Source: Catenibacterium mitsuoka_A
GTDB taxonomy: Bacteria > Bacillota_I > Bacilli_A > Erysipelotrichales > Coprobacillaceae
Reading direction: 5' to 3' (one strand)
NCBI RefSeq assembly: GCF_964259225.1
Contig: NZ_CAXVKN010000002.1
Length of the DNA: 64,000 bases
The notes under the pieces are model-generated. The model was not told the DNA's origin. It saw only the letters and a list, made by a program, of their open reading frames with translations, and made no database searches. Positions 17,365 through 26,923 of the stretch are shown piece by piece (the first letter of the stretch is position 1; each line of letters starts with the position of its first letter). A program made the translations under genes and the position numbers.

Positions 17365-18489
17365 CTATTCTAATAATTCTAAAACTCTTTTTTGAATAAT
17401 TTCTTCCAAATATTTGAGTCTTTTTCTAGGTAATCGATATTTATAATGACTTTCGAACTTGAAACCTATTAATTTTTTTAGTTTTTCCTTTTGTCTTTTT
17501 GTCATACGTGGTTTTACAAAAGCAATAAAATCTTGATATGTGGCAGGAAGTCTTGTTTGGATGTATTGATTAATATTTTTAAAATCATCATCCATAGCAT
17601 AACAAAGAAGTGATAATCCATTATCAAAAATAGGCGCACATCCCACAATTTTATTTGATTTATTATCAATTAAAAAACCAAAGTTACCAAAATGACGATC
17701 TTCATTTAAAATAACTGCATCAAAAACAAGCATATCTAATAATTCTTGATAATAGCTTTCACCTAGCTTTTTATAATAATCAATAACTGACTCTATTCCA
17801 CCTGTTTTAATAATTCTTCCAACTGGAATATAAGATACATTTTCCTTTGTGAAAAGTAAACATGTTGAACAAAGCTTCCCTTTCCATTTAGAAAGTCCAT
17901 AATCTACATAATGTAAATCCATTGTTTTGGCAATTTGTGAAGCATAATATTCACTATAAGGTTCTAAGCCACTATTCGCAAATCCTTCTGTTCCTGATTT
18001 ATAAAGAAGAATATTATTTTTTATTCTTCTCCATGATTTTGCAAGCATCCCATTTGTTGTAAATTCAGGCGATAAACAGTATTTAGTTCATTTATAGATT
18101 CCATATCCTGTAAAAGCAATGGAAGCAATATTTGTATTAAAAGAATTATGATAAAGATTTTTATCTTTAAATAAGTCTTTACAATTTTCTTGTACAACCC
18201 AATAACTATCATTCAATGATAAGCCTTGACATATATCAATAATACCTTTTGTATCTTTTTCATTTAATCCTAATCGAGATAAAAAATTAGAAACATAGGC
18301 TCTATTTCTAGGAATCGTCCTTTTTTGAAGCCATTTTTTTAATCCTTCATTGCTCAATTCTAAGTCTAATGGTAAAAGATATTGTAAATTTTGATTAACA
18401 GTATTAATCAAAACTTCTAATCCATCATTTGTATTTTTCATAGAAAAATACAATAAATCATTATCATACTGTTTTAAAATATAATTCAT
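17365..18489 (-). pseudogene. HipA-like kinase gene interrupted by an in-frame TGA
   Basis: Read from the ATG at 18489 (AAAGGAAGTG upstream) the frame runs 133 codons to FTGYGIYK, meets TGA at 18088-18090, and continues in the same frame with TKYCLSPEFTTNGMLAKSWRR to 17365. The combined 374-residue product keeps the HipA-like C-terminal kinase signs: ILNEDRHFGNFGFL (catalytic Asp/Asn) and IFDNGLSLL (metal site). There is no frame change or length loss at the stop, so this looks like a single nonsense change. An ATG at 18048 could restart the catalytic half. No partner antitoxin gene is present. Confidence 0.7.
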
Positions 18490-18594
18490 GAAAAACACTT
18501 CCTTTCAAAAAATAATTATCTAATAATTTCCATCAAACATAAATAATCTGTAATCTTTACTTTTATTACATCCATTTTACCTCATCTTTGAAGT

Positions 18595-18642
18595 AAAAAA
18601 TAGCGAATTTTAGGTAGTGATACCCACATAAATCGCTATTTC
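18595..18642 (-). terminator. Long hairpin between hipA-like gene and ssrA
   Basis: Minus strand AAATAGCGA ... TCGCTATTT with an inner GGGTATCACTACC segment, followed by T-run. Probably ends transcripts from ssrA. Confidence 0.6.
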
Positions 18643-18716
18643 TTGATTCTTTAAAATATCTTAAAAATGTTGATTTCATCAGTTTTTTTGATGATATCCA
18701 TTTTAACTCTTAAATT

Positions 18717-19069
18717 TGGTGGAGGCGGGGGGAATCGAACCCCCGTCCAAAAGCCGTTCCATATCAGGTGTCTACAGTTTATCTTATTGAATCAATTTAA
18801 GTATGTTACGATCAATAAGCAATCTTTCGCATACCGATTTCTGATTGATTTTCATGAATATAGTCAGAACATCCTATATCCCTTATCTTACAGGTTATGT
18901 TACAGACTCTAAAGGTGTAAGCGCAGATAGGTCTGCATTCGCAAGTCTATGTCGACTATTAAGCGAAAGCGTAATTTGTTCTGTTTCCAGATATTTGTTT
19001 GTGCATGTAACGTTTGCCAACGACTGCTGCCTGATTCAAACTGACCCCTGTCGAATCCAAGACGCCCCC
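18717..19069 (-). ncRNA. ssrA: Transfer-messenger RNA
   Basis: The 3' end reads GGGGGTTCGATTCCCCC then CGCCTCCACCA, a T arm and acceptor with encoded CCA at 18717; the 5' end GGGGGCGTCTTGG pairs with it. The tag frame begins at GGC (19016-19018) and encodes GKRYMHKQISGNRTNYAFA, followed by TAA and TAG at 18956-18961. It frees stalled ribosomes and tags the product for proteolysis. Its first base lies one base after the smpB stop, so tmRNA and its partner protein are probably cut from one transcript. The YAFA ending is discussed under findings. Confidence 0.95.
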
Positions 19070-19070
19070 A

Positions 19071-19517
19071 TTAATAAGCGCGTTTGAGAGCTTTCTCAAT
19101 ATCGCGCTTAGCATCTTTTTCTTTTAAATCATTACGCTTGTCATAAAGCTTCTTACCTTTTGCAAGAGCAATTTCTAGCTTTGCTTTTGAGGTATTGAAG
19201 TAAAGCTTTGTAGGAACGATTGTTAAACCATCCTCACGAACCTTCTTCTCTAGTTTACTAATTTCTTTCTTATGAAGCAATAGTTTTCTAATACGTCTAG
19301 GTTCATGATTAAAGATATTTCCATTTTCATAAGGGGCAATATACATATTCTCAATAAAAGCTTCATGGTCTTTAATTCTTACAAAACAGTCCTTAAGGTT
19401 AGCACTGCCTTTGCGAATAGACTTGATTTCAGTACCTTTTAATTCAATACCTGCTTCAAAAGTTTCTAGGATAAAATAATCATGATATGCTTTTTTGTTA
19501 TTTGAGATGATTTTCAT
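19071..19517 (-). CDS. smpB: SsrA-binding protein
   Basis: 148 residues, the usual length. Conserved N-terminal NKKAYHDYFILETFEAGIELKGTEIKSIRKG, the central LKDCFVRI and the basic C-terminal tail KGKKLYDKRNDLKEKDAKRDIEKAL are all present; the tail enters the mRNA channel in place of missing message. It lies between rnr (5 bases upstream) and ssrA (immediately downstream), the standard trans-translation cluster of Firmicutes. Confidence 0.97.
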   Translation of the reverse strand: MKIISNNKKAYHDYFILETFEAGIELKGTEIKSIRKGSANLKDCFVRIKDHEAFIENMYIAPYENGNIFNHEPRRIRKLLLHKKEISKLEKKVREDGLTIVPTKLYFNTSKAKLEIALAKGKKLYDKRNDLKEKDAKRDIEKALKRAY

Positions 19518-19522
19518 ATATA

Positions 19523-21652
19523 TTACCTTCTTGTACGGAATTTTCTTTTCTTCTTTCTATGACTTCCAGCTTTTACAAGCTCGAAGTCAATTGTCTTTTC
19601 TAGCTTATTTGCTTCAAGTACTCTGACTTTTACTGGATCACTCATCTTGAACATACGTCCTGTATGTTCACCGATAAGAATAAGATTCTTTTCATCATAA
19701 GCATAATAATCATCTGTTAAGGAAGTCATATGAACAAGACCTTCGATGGTATTAGGAAGTGATACAAAGAATCCAAAACTTGTAATAGAAGAAATATAAC
19801 CATCAAATACCTCACCAACATGATGAGACATAAATTCAGCTTTCTTCATATCTTCTACTTCACGTTCAATATCAATCGCAATTCTTTCACGATTAGAAGA
19901 CTGTTCAGCAAGTACTGGAATCATTTCTTCAAACTCATTCATTCTAGAATAATCATTCTTGAATAAGTAAGTTCTAATCAAACGATGTACCAATAAGTCT
20001 GGATAACGTCTAATAGGTGATGTGAAGTGTGTATAGAATTCATCTGCAAGACCGAAGTGTCCAAGACATTGAGCATCATAACGTGCTTTCTGCATTGATC
20101 TTAATAATAATGTAGAAATAATATCATGCTCAGGTGTTCCCTTAGATTCTTCAATCATACGTGCTAATTCATGAGGGTTGATCTTTTCAAGAGACCCATG
20201 AATAGTATAACCCAAAGGCTTCGCAATGGAAACAAATTGTTGTAACTTCTCTTTCTTAGGATACTCATGTATACGATAGATAAAAGGTACATCCATCCAT
20301 TTAAAGTGTTCAGCCACTGTTTCATTAGCACATAACATGAACTCTTCAATAATATGATCACTCTCACCACGATTTCTTAAGACAACATCTACAGCACGTC
20401 CTTTATCATCTACAAGAACCTTTGCTTCATCTACATCAAAGTCAATCGCACCACGACGATCTCTCTTCTTTCTTAAGATAGCAGCTAATTCTTTCATATT
20501 AAAGAATAACTCAACAGCATCACTGTATTTCTTCTTTAATCCTTTATGACCTGCAAGAATCGCATTCACATTATTGTATGTCATACGATGAGAACTTCTA
20601 ATAACAGTAGGATAGATATTATGATCTACAACCTGCCCTTTATCATTGATCTCCATAATACAGCTGATTGCATAACGATCCACACCTTCATTAAGTGAAC
20701 AGATACCATTAGATAACTTATGAGGCAGCATAGGAATCACTCTATCTACAAGATAAATAGAAGTTCCTCTTCTAATCGCTTCCTTATTTAATTCAGTTCC
20801 TTCATTCACATAGAATGAAACATCCGCAATATGAACACCTAACTGATAATTCCCATTATCTAATTTCTTTAAAGAAATCGCATCATCCAAATCCTTGGCA
20901 TCATCACCATCAATAGTTACAATCTGCCAATCTCTAATATCTAAACGATTAGGAATATCACTTGGATCAATAGACTGAGGAATAGACTCAATCTCATCAT
21001 AGACTGCCTGTGGAAAATCAATATCTACATCATACTTATTCACAACAGATAAGATATCAACACCAGGATCATTCTTATGACCAATAATCTTAACAATATC
21101 ACCCTTTAAATAAGGCTCGTACTTCTTAATCTCTACGACAACCTTATGTCCAGGCATAGCTCCATGTGCATGGGCTTCATCTACATAAATCCAATCAGTA
21201 AACTTAGGATCATCAGGCATGATGATGAGTTCTCTTCTACCTTTTCTGACTAATCCAACAAGTCGAGTCATACCACGTTTAATGATCTTTACAACACGTC
21301 CTTCAGGTTTTCCTCTATAGACAGTTGTTTCAATCATAACCTCATCCTGATCAAAAGCACCATTGAGGTTCTTACTATTAATATAGTATTCAGTCTCTTC
21401 ATCAACTTTTACAAAACCAAATCCCTTTTTATTTAAACTCAAAACACCTTTTAAATAATGGAAATCATCAATCAAATGATAGTTATTCTGATTATCTCTA
21501 ATCACTTCACCATCTTCTTCTAATCTATTCATAAGCTTTACAAATGCGATATATTCTTCAGTAGAATCATAATGTAGTGCACTTGCAAGAGCATCTATTC
21601 TTCTATCTTTTAAGTCTTTATTCTTTAATAATTCTAAAACATCTTCTTTCAT
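19523..21652 (-). CDS. rnr: Ribonuclease R
   Basis: 709 residues, typical for RNase R. N-terminal helix-turn-helix-like segment, cold-shock OB folds (about 60-220), the RNB catalytic domain with DGDDAKDLDDAISL (conserved aspartates for two metals) and a C-terminal S1 domain (about 620-695) with a short basic tail. It degrades structured RNA 3' to 5' and helps remove non-stop messages in trans-translation, which fits its linkage to smpB and ssrA. GGAGGTGA precedes the ATG. Confidence 0.96.
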   Translation of the reverse strand: MKEDVLELLKNKDLKDRRIDALASALHYDSTEEYIAFVKLMNRLEEDGEVIRDNQNNYHLIDDFHYLKGVLSLNKKGFGFVKVDEETEYYINSKNLNGAFDQDEVMIETTVYRGKPEGRVVKIIKRGMTRLVGLVRKGRRELIIMPDDPKFTDWIYVDEAHAHGAMPGHKVVVEIKKYEPYLKGDIVKIIGHKNDPGVDILSVVNKYDVDIDFPQAVYDEIESIPQSIDPSDIPNRLDIRDWQIVTIDGDDAKDLDDAISLKKLDNGNYQLGVHIADVSFYVNEGTELNKEAIRRGTSIYLVDRVIPMLPHKLSNGICSLNEGVDRYAISCIMEINDKGQVVDHNIYPTVIRSSHRMTYNNVNAILAGHKGLKKKYSDAVELFFNMKELAAILRKKRDRRGAIDFDVDEAKVLVDDKGRAVDVVLRNRGESDHIIEEFMLCANETVAEHFKWMDVPFIYRIHEYPKKEKLQQFVSIAKPLGYTIHGSLEKINPHELARMIEESKGTPEHDIISTLLLRSMQKARYDAQCLGHFGLADEFYTHFTSPIRRYPDLLVHRLIRTYLFKNDYSRMNEFEEMIPVLAEQSSNRERIAIDIEREVEDMKKAEFMSHHVGEVFDGYISSITSFGFFVSLPNTIEGLVHMTSLTDDYYAYDEKNLILIGEHTGRMFKMSDPVKVRVLEANKLEKTIDFELVKAGSHRKKKRKFRTRR

Positions 21653-21671
21653 ATATTCACCTCCAACAAAA

Positions 21672-21700
21672 GAAAAGAGGCACTCATAAGTGCCCCTTTA
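21672..21700 (-). terminator. Hairpin between secG and rnr
   Basis: Minus strand AAAGGGGCACT-TATG-AGTGCCTCTTT with a short T tail; probably partial, as secG-rnr-smpB commonly share transcripts. Confidence 0.65.
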
Positions 21701-21703
21701 TTA

Positions 21704-21925
21704 TTATCCTGCCATTTTAATAAGAATTGCGATAACAAAGAATGCAATACCTAGTCCCACAGTAATACGTGTAAGAACTAAATCCACACCTCTTTCTTTT
21801 TGCTGTGCAAAAAGATTAGAGCTCTGGCCAGTTAATGCATTAACAATACCATCAGTTTTTCCCGTTTGTAAAAGACACACAATAATTAGGGCTATAGAAA
21901 CAATGATCAAAAGTACTTCTAACAT
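21704..21925 (-). CDS. secG: Preprotein translocase subunit SecG
   Basis: 73 residues with two membrane helices (about 2-19 and 52-71) around a cytoplasmic loop LLQTGKTDGIVNALTGQSSNLFAQQKERGVD, which matches SecG. It is an accessory subunit of the SecYEG channel. It stands immediately before rnr, a gene order common in Firmicutes. Confidence 0.95.
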   Translation of the reverse strand: MLEVLLIIVSIALIIVCLLQTGKTDGIVNALTGQSSNLFAQQKERGVDLVLTRITVGLGIAFFVIAILIKMAG

Positions 21926-22006
21926 TTTTCCTGCCTCCTTCTCTTTTAGACTTTTTCTACATTAGCGAATAAATAATATCATAAAAATATATCGATTACA
22001 ACACCT

Positions 22007-23716
22007 TTATTTGTTCGCACCATTGTTGAAGTCAAGGGATACAATACTAAAACGGTTATTCTTTTCTATAAGTGTTACTTTAATATTAATTGTTTGATAG
22101 TTGTAGTAGAAATTCTTTTTATTAAATGTAATTTCTAACCCAACATCCGTATATTCATAATCCTCTAAACCACTCAATGTGACATCGGATGCTCTTGTAT
22201 AATTCACTTCATATGTTGTGACTTCATCAAGATTTGTTTTATTCGCAATCATATCATTCACATTTGCATAATAGCTAGACTTCGCAAACTCTTCAAAGTT
22301 ATCTAAACGATCACTATAGAAATACTGCGCACCACCAATCTCATCTTTCTTCTTATTAGAGATAGTAAAGAAATCAATCGCAAATAATGCAGCAACATTT
22401 TGACATGTATTTCTCTTAGTATGAGATGCATTAATATCTTCATGTACTGATTTCATTAAAGAAGTAGGATGATTTGGCATCTCATAAGTAATGACTGGAG
22501 TATTTACTACTGGCTTCTTATCATTATGATTATGATAAACAAGGACGCCACTTACTGCAATCACAGCACATAAGAATCCAATAAGAATATATTTCACATG
22601 ATGTCTTTTTGCTATCATTAAATATGTCTTAGATTCTTTGATCTTTGGTAAATCATCTCTTTTTAAGAATATATTGAGAATTGTAAGAATTGGTTTATAT
22701 TTACGTGAAATCATATTGGTATATTCCACGAATATCTCAAATACAAGGAGTAATAGTGCGAATAATAGAATAGATGCAGTTACACTATATATATGGATAA
22801 ATGAACAGATAGAGAATAATGCAGTCGCAATATATAGAATAAGAACGCTCTTAGTCTGACCTAGTTCTAGTGAGAACATCAATTTATGATGTAAATGTCC
22901 TTTATCTGCTTCATCAAAGCGTTGATGATGTACTTTACGTCTAATAATCGCAATGAGTGTATCCATAATAGGTACTGCTAATACGACAATAGGTGCCCCT
23001 AAAGTAAAGAATGTAGAGGTCTTGAATCCAAATCCTAATAAAGAAATCACAGATAACATGAAGCCAATAAATAAAGCCCCACAGTCACCCATAAATATTT
23101 TTGCGGGATGGAAATTAAATACTAAAAATCCTCCAATGGATCCTGCAAGTAAGAGTGTTAATGAAGTGATATCTGTACGTCCATAATGGATAGAAATGAG
23201 TCCTGTAGTAACTAGTACAATCATGGATATTCCACCACATAAACCATCTAATCCATCAATAAGGTTTACTGCATTGGTAATACCTACAATCCATCCTAGA
23301 GTGACTATTAAGGCAATAGAATAAGAAAGAATAGTAGGAATATAAGGAATAGTAAATCCCTTTAAAGATATACCACCATAAAATATGACTATAAGTGCTG
23401 CAGCGACCTGTCCAAGAACCTTCATCTTTGGAGGAAGGTCATGAATATCATCATATAAGCCAAACAAGAAAACAATCAAACCACCTATTAATATAGAGTT
23501 GATCTGATTATCTGTTTTAAGGAATACCATTGCCCCTATAAGGAATGCCACATAGATGGCATATCCACCTGTACGAGGAATAATACCATGATGTACAGTT
23601 CTATTATTAGTATGAGCTATTATACCCATTTCTTTTGTGATTTTACCGATAAAAGGGGTTAGGATGACTGATATAATGAATGTCACACAGAACGCTAATA
23701 TATTATTGAGTGTCAT
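22007..23716 (-). CDS. TagO/WecA-type undecaprenyl-phosphate sugar-1-phosphate transferase with extra extracytoplasmic domain
   Basis: 569 residues from the ATG at 23716 (AAGGAGG upstream). The first 350 residues form the polytopic transferase: DDIHDLPPKMK (catalytic Asp pair), NAVNLIDGLDGL, FMGDCGALF and the HHQRFDEADKGHLHHKL loop. These enzymes load GlcNAc-1-phosphate onto undecaprenyl phosphate to start wall teichoic acid or other surface polymers. Known TagO-like proteins stop near 350-400. Here a membrane helix (about 370-390) is followed by about 180 residues likely outside the cell, with no recognised family. The frame is continuous. Confidence 0.85.
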   Translation of the reverse strand: MTLNNILAFCVTFIISVILTPFIGKITKEMGIIAHTNNRTVHHGIIPRTGGYAIYVAFLIGAMVFLKTDNQINSILIGGLIVFLFGLYDDIHDLPPKMKVLGQVAAALIVIFYGGISLKGFTIPYIPTILSYSIALIVTLGWIVGITNAVNLIDGLDGLCGGISMIVLVTTGLISIHYGRTDITSLTLLLAGSIGGFLVFNFHPAKIFMGDCGALFIGFMLSVISLLGFGFKTSTFFTLGAPIVVLAVPIMDTLIAIIRRKVHHQRFDEADKGHLHHKLMFSLELGQTKSVLILYIATALFSICSFIHIYSVTASILLFALLLLVFEIFVEYTNMISRKYKPILTILNIFLKRDDLPKIKESKTYLMIAKRHHVKYILIGFLCAVIAVSGVLVYHNHNDKKPVVNTPVITYEMPNHPTSLMKSVHEDINASHTKRNTCQNVAALFAIDFFTISNKKKDEIGGAQYFYSDRLDNFEEFAKSSYYANVNDMIANKTNLDEVTTYEVNYTRASDVTLSGLEDYEYTDVGLEITFNKKNFYYNYQTINIKVTLIEKNNRFSIVSLDFNNGANK

Positions 23717-23821
23717 AGAAGCCTCCTTATTATGCTCATTATATATCAAATAGAAAGCATGTGCAAAATAATGAAATTTAGCGCAATGTAAATAAACTAT
23801 TGTATAATATAGATAGAGCGT

Positions 23822-23872
23822 ATTTATACCATGTAAAATACATATTGTTTTTGTTGGTATAAATGATATAAT
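23822..23872 (+). promoter_or_regulatory. Promoter with inverted-repeat operator before the MupG-like gene
   Basis: TTGTTT (23845-23850), 16 bases, TATAAT (23867-23872). Perfect 10-base arms ATTTATACCA (23822-23831) and TGGTATAAAT (23855-23864) bracket the -35 and fill the spacer; a repressor bound here would block the promoter. The regulator is not in the window. Confidence 0.55.
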
Positions 23873-23904
23873 GTTATCGGAAAATAAAAATAGGAGGATT
23901 TATT

Positions 23905-24996
23905 ATGCATCGCTTAGGAATTTCAGTTTATCCTGAAAAATCAACTCAGAAAGAAGTTTATGATTACTTAGAACTTGCTGCTAAGTATGGCTTCTCAAGA
24001 ATCTTTACTTGTTTATTATCAGTGAATGATCCAAAAGAAAAGATCATGAAGGACTTTGGAGAATTCATGGATAAAGCACATTCATTAGGTTATGTTGTTG
24101 CAGTAGACACTAACCCAGAAGTATTTAAACATTTAGGTGCTACTTATAGTGATTTAAAACCATTCCATGATATGGGTGTAGATATCATCCGTTTAGATGG
24201 TTCATTTGGTACTACAGGAGATATCCAGGTTACTAGAAACCCTTATAATATTCAGATTGAATTCAACGGTTCTATGGACCAGGGTGTTGAATTATTATTA
24301 GAACAGGGAGGAAACAAGGATCAGGTTATTATCTGTCATAACTTCTTCCCAGAAAGATATTCTGGTTTAGACTGGAACTATTTCGTTAACTTCAATGCTT
24401 ATTGGAAATCATTAAATCTTCATACAGCAGCATTCGTATCAAGTAACCAGCCACATACACATGGTCCTTGGAATGTATTCTGTGGATTACCAACAGTAGA
24501 AATCTTAAGAGGTCTTCCAATTGATTTACAGGCTCGTTTAATGCTTGCAACTGGAGATGTTGATGATATTATCATTGGTAATGCTTATGCTTCAGAAGAA
24601 GAATTAAAAGCTTTATCTGAAGTTGATTACCAGAACATCTGCTTCAAGATTGATGAAGTAGAAGGTTTATCAGATGTAGAAAAGGAAATCATTTATGATT
24701 ACTATCCACATTGGGACCGTTATGATCATTCTTCATTCTTCTTACGTTCATCTGGAAGCAGAGTAAAGTATAAGAATGAAAGTATCCCACATCGTGAAAC
24801 AGAACAGAAGATGTTCCATCGTGGTGATGTATTAATCGTTAACGATAATTTAGCTCATTATCGTGGTGAATTAGAAATCGCATTAAGAGATATTCCAAAT
24901 GATGGTGAAAGAAACCTTTGTGGTCATGTAAAAGAAGAAGAAATGATGTTCTTAGACATGATTGAACCAGGTCACTATTTCAAGATTATTAAATAA
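23905..24996 (+). CDS. DUF871 protein, MupG-like 6-phospho-N-acetylmuramidase
   Basis: 363 residues, full DUF871 length. An N-terminal TIM barrel (LGISVYPEKSTQKEVYDYLELAAKYGFSRIFTCL; D-x-N near 55; IIRLDGSFG) and C-terminal cyclophilin-like domain. The characterised member, MupG of Staphylococcus aureus, cleaves MurNAc-6-phosphate-GlcNAc taken up during wall recycling. No murQ or PTS gene stands next to it here; its neighbour is a GH1 phosphoglycosidase, which fits a phospho-disaccharide theme. Substrate assignment is by family only. Confidence 0.8.
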   Translation: MHRLGISVYPEKSTQKEVYDYLELAAKYGFSRIFTCLLSVNDPKEKIMKDFGEFMDKAHSLGYVVAVDTNPEVFKHLGATYSDLKPFHDMGVDIIRLDGSFGTTGDIQVTRNPYNIQIEFNGSMDQGVELLLEQGGNKDQVIICHNFFPERYSGLDWNYFVNFNAYWKSLNLHTAAFVSSNQPHTHGPWNVFCGLPTVEILRGLPIDLQARLMLATGDVDDIIIGNAYASEEELKALSEVDYQNICFKIDEVEGLSDVEKEIIYDYYPHWDRYDHSSFFLRSSGSRVKYKNESIPHRETEQKMFHRGDVLIVNDNLAHYRGELEIALRDIPNDGERNLCGHVKEEEMMFLDMIEPGHYFKIIK

Positions 24997-25002
24997 TAGT
25001 TG

Positions 25003-25032
25003 AGGCTATATGCATGATGCATATAGCCTTTT
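25003..25032 (+). terminator. Terminator of the MupG-like gene
   Basis: GGCTATATGCA-TGA-TGCATATAGCC followed by TTTT. Confidence 0.88.
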
Positions 25033-25141
25033 AAGGTGAGATTCACATATTTTCATATTTAGAAATATTTTTCATAAATAGGAAGAACAACATATTTTTT
25101 CTTATTTTAGATTAGAATAGAATCATAGGAGGGAAAAGAAC

Positions 25142-26623
25142 ATGAGTTTTCCAAAGAATTTTTTATGGGGTGGCGCTGTTGCTGCCAATCAATGTGAAGG
25201 AGCCTGGCTAGAGGATGGTAAACAACCTAATGTCACTGATGTAATGGTGGGTATTGGTTCTAAGGATCCAGGTATTAAATGGAATGAAGAAACAAAGAAA
25301 TATGAAATGTGCTTAGATCCAAATAAAGCATACTTAAGTCATGAAGCCATTGACTTCTATCATAGATATAAAGAAGATTTAAAGTTAATGTCTGGTATGG
25401 GCTTTAACTGCTTTAGAACATCTATTGCCTGGGGTAGAATCTTCCCTAATGGAGATGAAGAAACACCTAATGAAAAAGGTTTAGCTTTCTATGATGATAT
25501 GATTGAAACAATGTTGGAATTGGGTATGGAACCAGTGATCACATTAAGTCATTATGAAACACCTCTACATCTTATTACTGAATATGGAGGATGGAGTAAT
25601 CGTAAACTCATTGACTTCTGGAAACGCTATGTCACTACAGTGTTTAAGAGATATAAGGGTAAAGTAAAATACTGGCTTACTTTTAATGAAGTCAATAATA
25701 TGATGATTAACCCACTAGTTGCTGGTGGAGTATTGACTATTGATAATCCAAAAGACCCAAGTGATCCTATTGGTTCAACAACTGAAAAAGATAAGTGGCT
25801 TGCTTACTATAATATTTGTGTAGCCAATGCCTGGACAGTTAAACTATGCCGCGAGATTGATAAGGATGCGCAGGTAGGATGTATGTTAACATGTTCATCT
25901 GTTGCAATATATCCATATGACTGTAATCCTGATAATGTCTTTGGGGCATATAATACAGTAAGATTAAATAATTTCTATTTTGGTGATGTCTTCTGTTTAG
26001 GAGAAATTCCTGGTTATGTAAAACGTGTATGGAGAGAACATGACTGTGCACCTGAAATGAGAGAAGATGAATTACAGTTAATAAAAGAAAATACGGTCGC
26101 ATTCTTCTCATTTAGTTATTATCGTTCTAGTACATATGATCAGTCTGTTGGTATGGATGGTAATACAGGTGGATTAAAAGGACGTGCTAATCCATTTGTA
26201 AAGGAATGTTCACCAGAACCTTGGTGTTGGCCAGTTGATCCTAAAGGTATCCGTTATGTTATGAATATCTTATATGATCGTTATCATTTACCACTCTTTA
26301 TTGTAGAAAATGGCATTGGTTTAGATGAAAACCTAGATGAAACAGGACATATTCATGATGAATATAGAATGTACTATATTAAGGAACATTTAAAATATGT
26401 TCATGAAGCTATTTTAGATGGTGTTGAATGCATGGGTTACTTATATTGGGGACCTATTGATGTTGTTTCTGCAGGCACTGGAGAAATGAAGAAGCGTTAT
26501 GGTTTTGTCTATGTTGATCGTTTTAATGATGGACATGGAACACTTGAAAGAAAACTAAAAGATTCTTATGAAGAATATAAAGAAATCATTGAAACAAATG
26601 GAGACTCTATTCTTCATTCTTAA
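25142..26623 (+). CDS. Glycoside hydrolase family 1, probable 6-phospho-beta-glucosidase
   Basis: 493 residues, normal for GH1. N-terminal FLWGGAVAANQCEGAW; acid/base glutamate in TFNEVNN (near 178); nucleophile in FIVENGIG (near 388). The C-terminal SAGTGEMKKRYGFVYVD fits the phosphate-binding Ser-x-Lys-Tyr pattern of the 6-phospho enzymes. It would split phosphorylated cellobiose-like or aryl-beta-glucosides delivered by a PTS. No PTS gene lies in the window. Own ribosome binding site (GGAGGG) and terminator indicate a single-gene transcript. Confidence 0.9.
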   Translation: MSFPKNFLWGGAVAANQCEGAWLEDGKQPNVTDVMVGIGSKDPGIKWNEETKKYEMCLDPNKAYLSHEAIDFYHRYKEDLKLMSGMGFNCFRTSIAWGRIFPNGDEETPNEKGLAFYDDMIETMLELGMEPVITLSHYETPLHLITEYGGWSNRKLIDFWKRYVTTVFKRYKGKVKYWLTFNEVNNMMINPLVAGGVLTIDNPKDPSDPIGSTTEKDKWLAYYNICVANAWTVKLCREIDKDAQVGCMLTCSSVAIYPYDCNPDNVFGAYNTVRLNNFYFGDVFCLGEIPGYVKRVWREHDCAPEMREDELQLIKENTVAFFSFSYYRSSTYDQSVGMDGNTGGLKGRANPFVKECSPEPWCWPVDPKGIRYVMNILYDRYHLPLFIVENGIGLDENLDETGHIHDEYRMYYIKEHLKYVHEAILDGVECMGYLYWGPIDVVSAGTGEMKKRYGFVYVDRFNDGHGTLERKLKDSYEEYKEIIETNGDSILHS

Positions 26624-26637
26624 GAATTGAATTACTG

Positions 26638-26672
26638 AACTGGCGTGATTCTGTTAATTGCGCCAGTTTTTC
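26638..26672 (+). terminator. Terminator of the GH1 gene
   Basis: AACTGGCG ... CGCCAGTT followed by T-run, 15-base loop. Confidence 0.82.
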
Positions 26673-26923
26673 TTATAAGATTTTTCTCTTGTAGATACAT
26701 AGAGTGATGCATTCACAAGATGAGATAAATCATTGGTACACATATTATTATGTTGTACTTTTGGTAATAGGTGTCCATCTGTATAGGTTCTTTGAGATAC
26801 GTACAAGAGTAGAAGGAGTAGTATCTGTTTGAACTGCAATATATGTTGTTGAGTAGTTTTCAATCATATGTATCGCAAGAAATGTTGATTTTATATATAA
26901 TAACCATTGGAGGTTGATTTTAC
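26672..26923. other. Intergenic stretch with a possible regulator remnant on the minus strand
   Basis: No intact gene. A minus-strand frame contains MIENYSTTYIAV followed by TPSTLVRISKNLY, which recalls the helix-turn-helix of RpiR-family sugar-phosphate regulators. A neighbouring frame picks up later residues, so a decayed N-terminal fragment is possible. The likeness is weak. Confidence 0.25.

Noticed and set aside
18088..18090. TGA read as selenocysteine
   Set aside because: No Cys/Sec position is expected there in HipA-like proteins and no clear SECIS-like stem was seen directly after it; a nonsense change is simpler.
18667..19087. Plus-strand open frames of about 80 residues across this stretch
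   Set aside because: They lie antisense to the tmRNA, whose structure and tag frame are clear; no ribosome site or codon pattern supports them.
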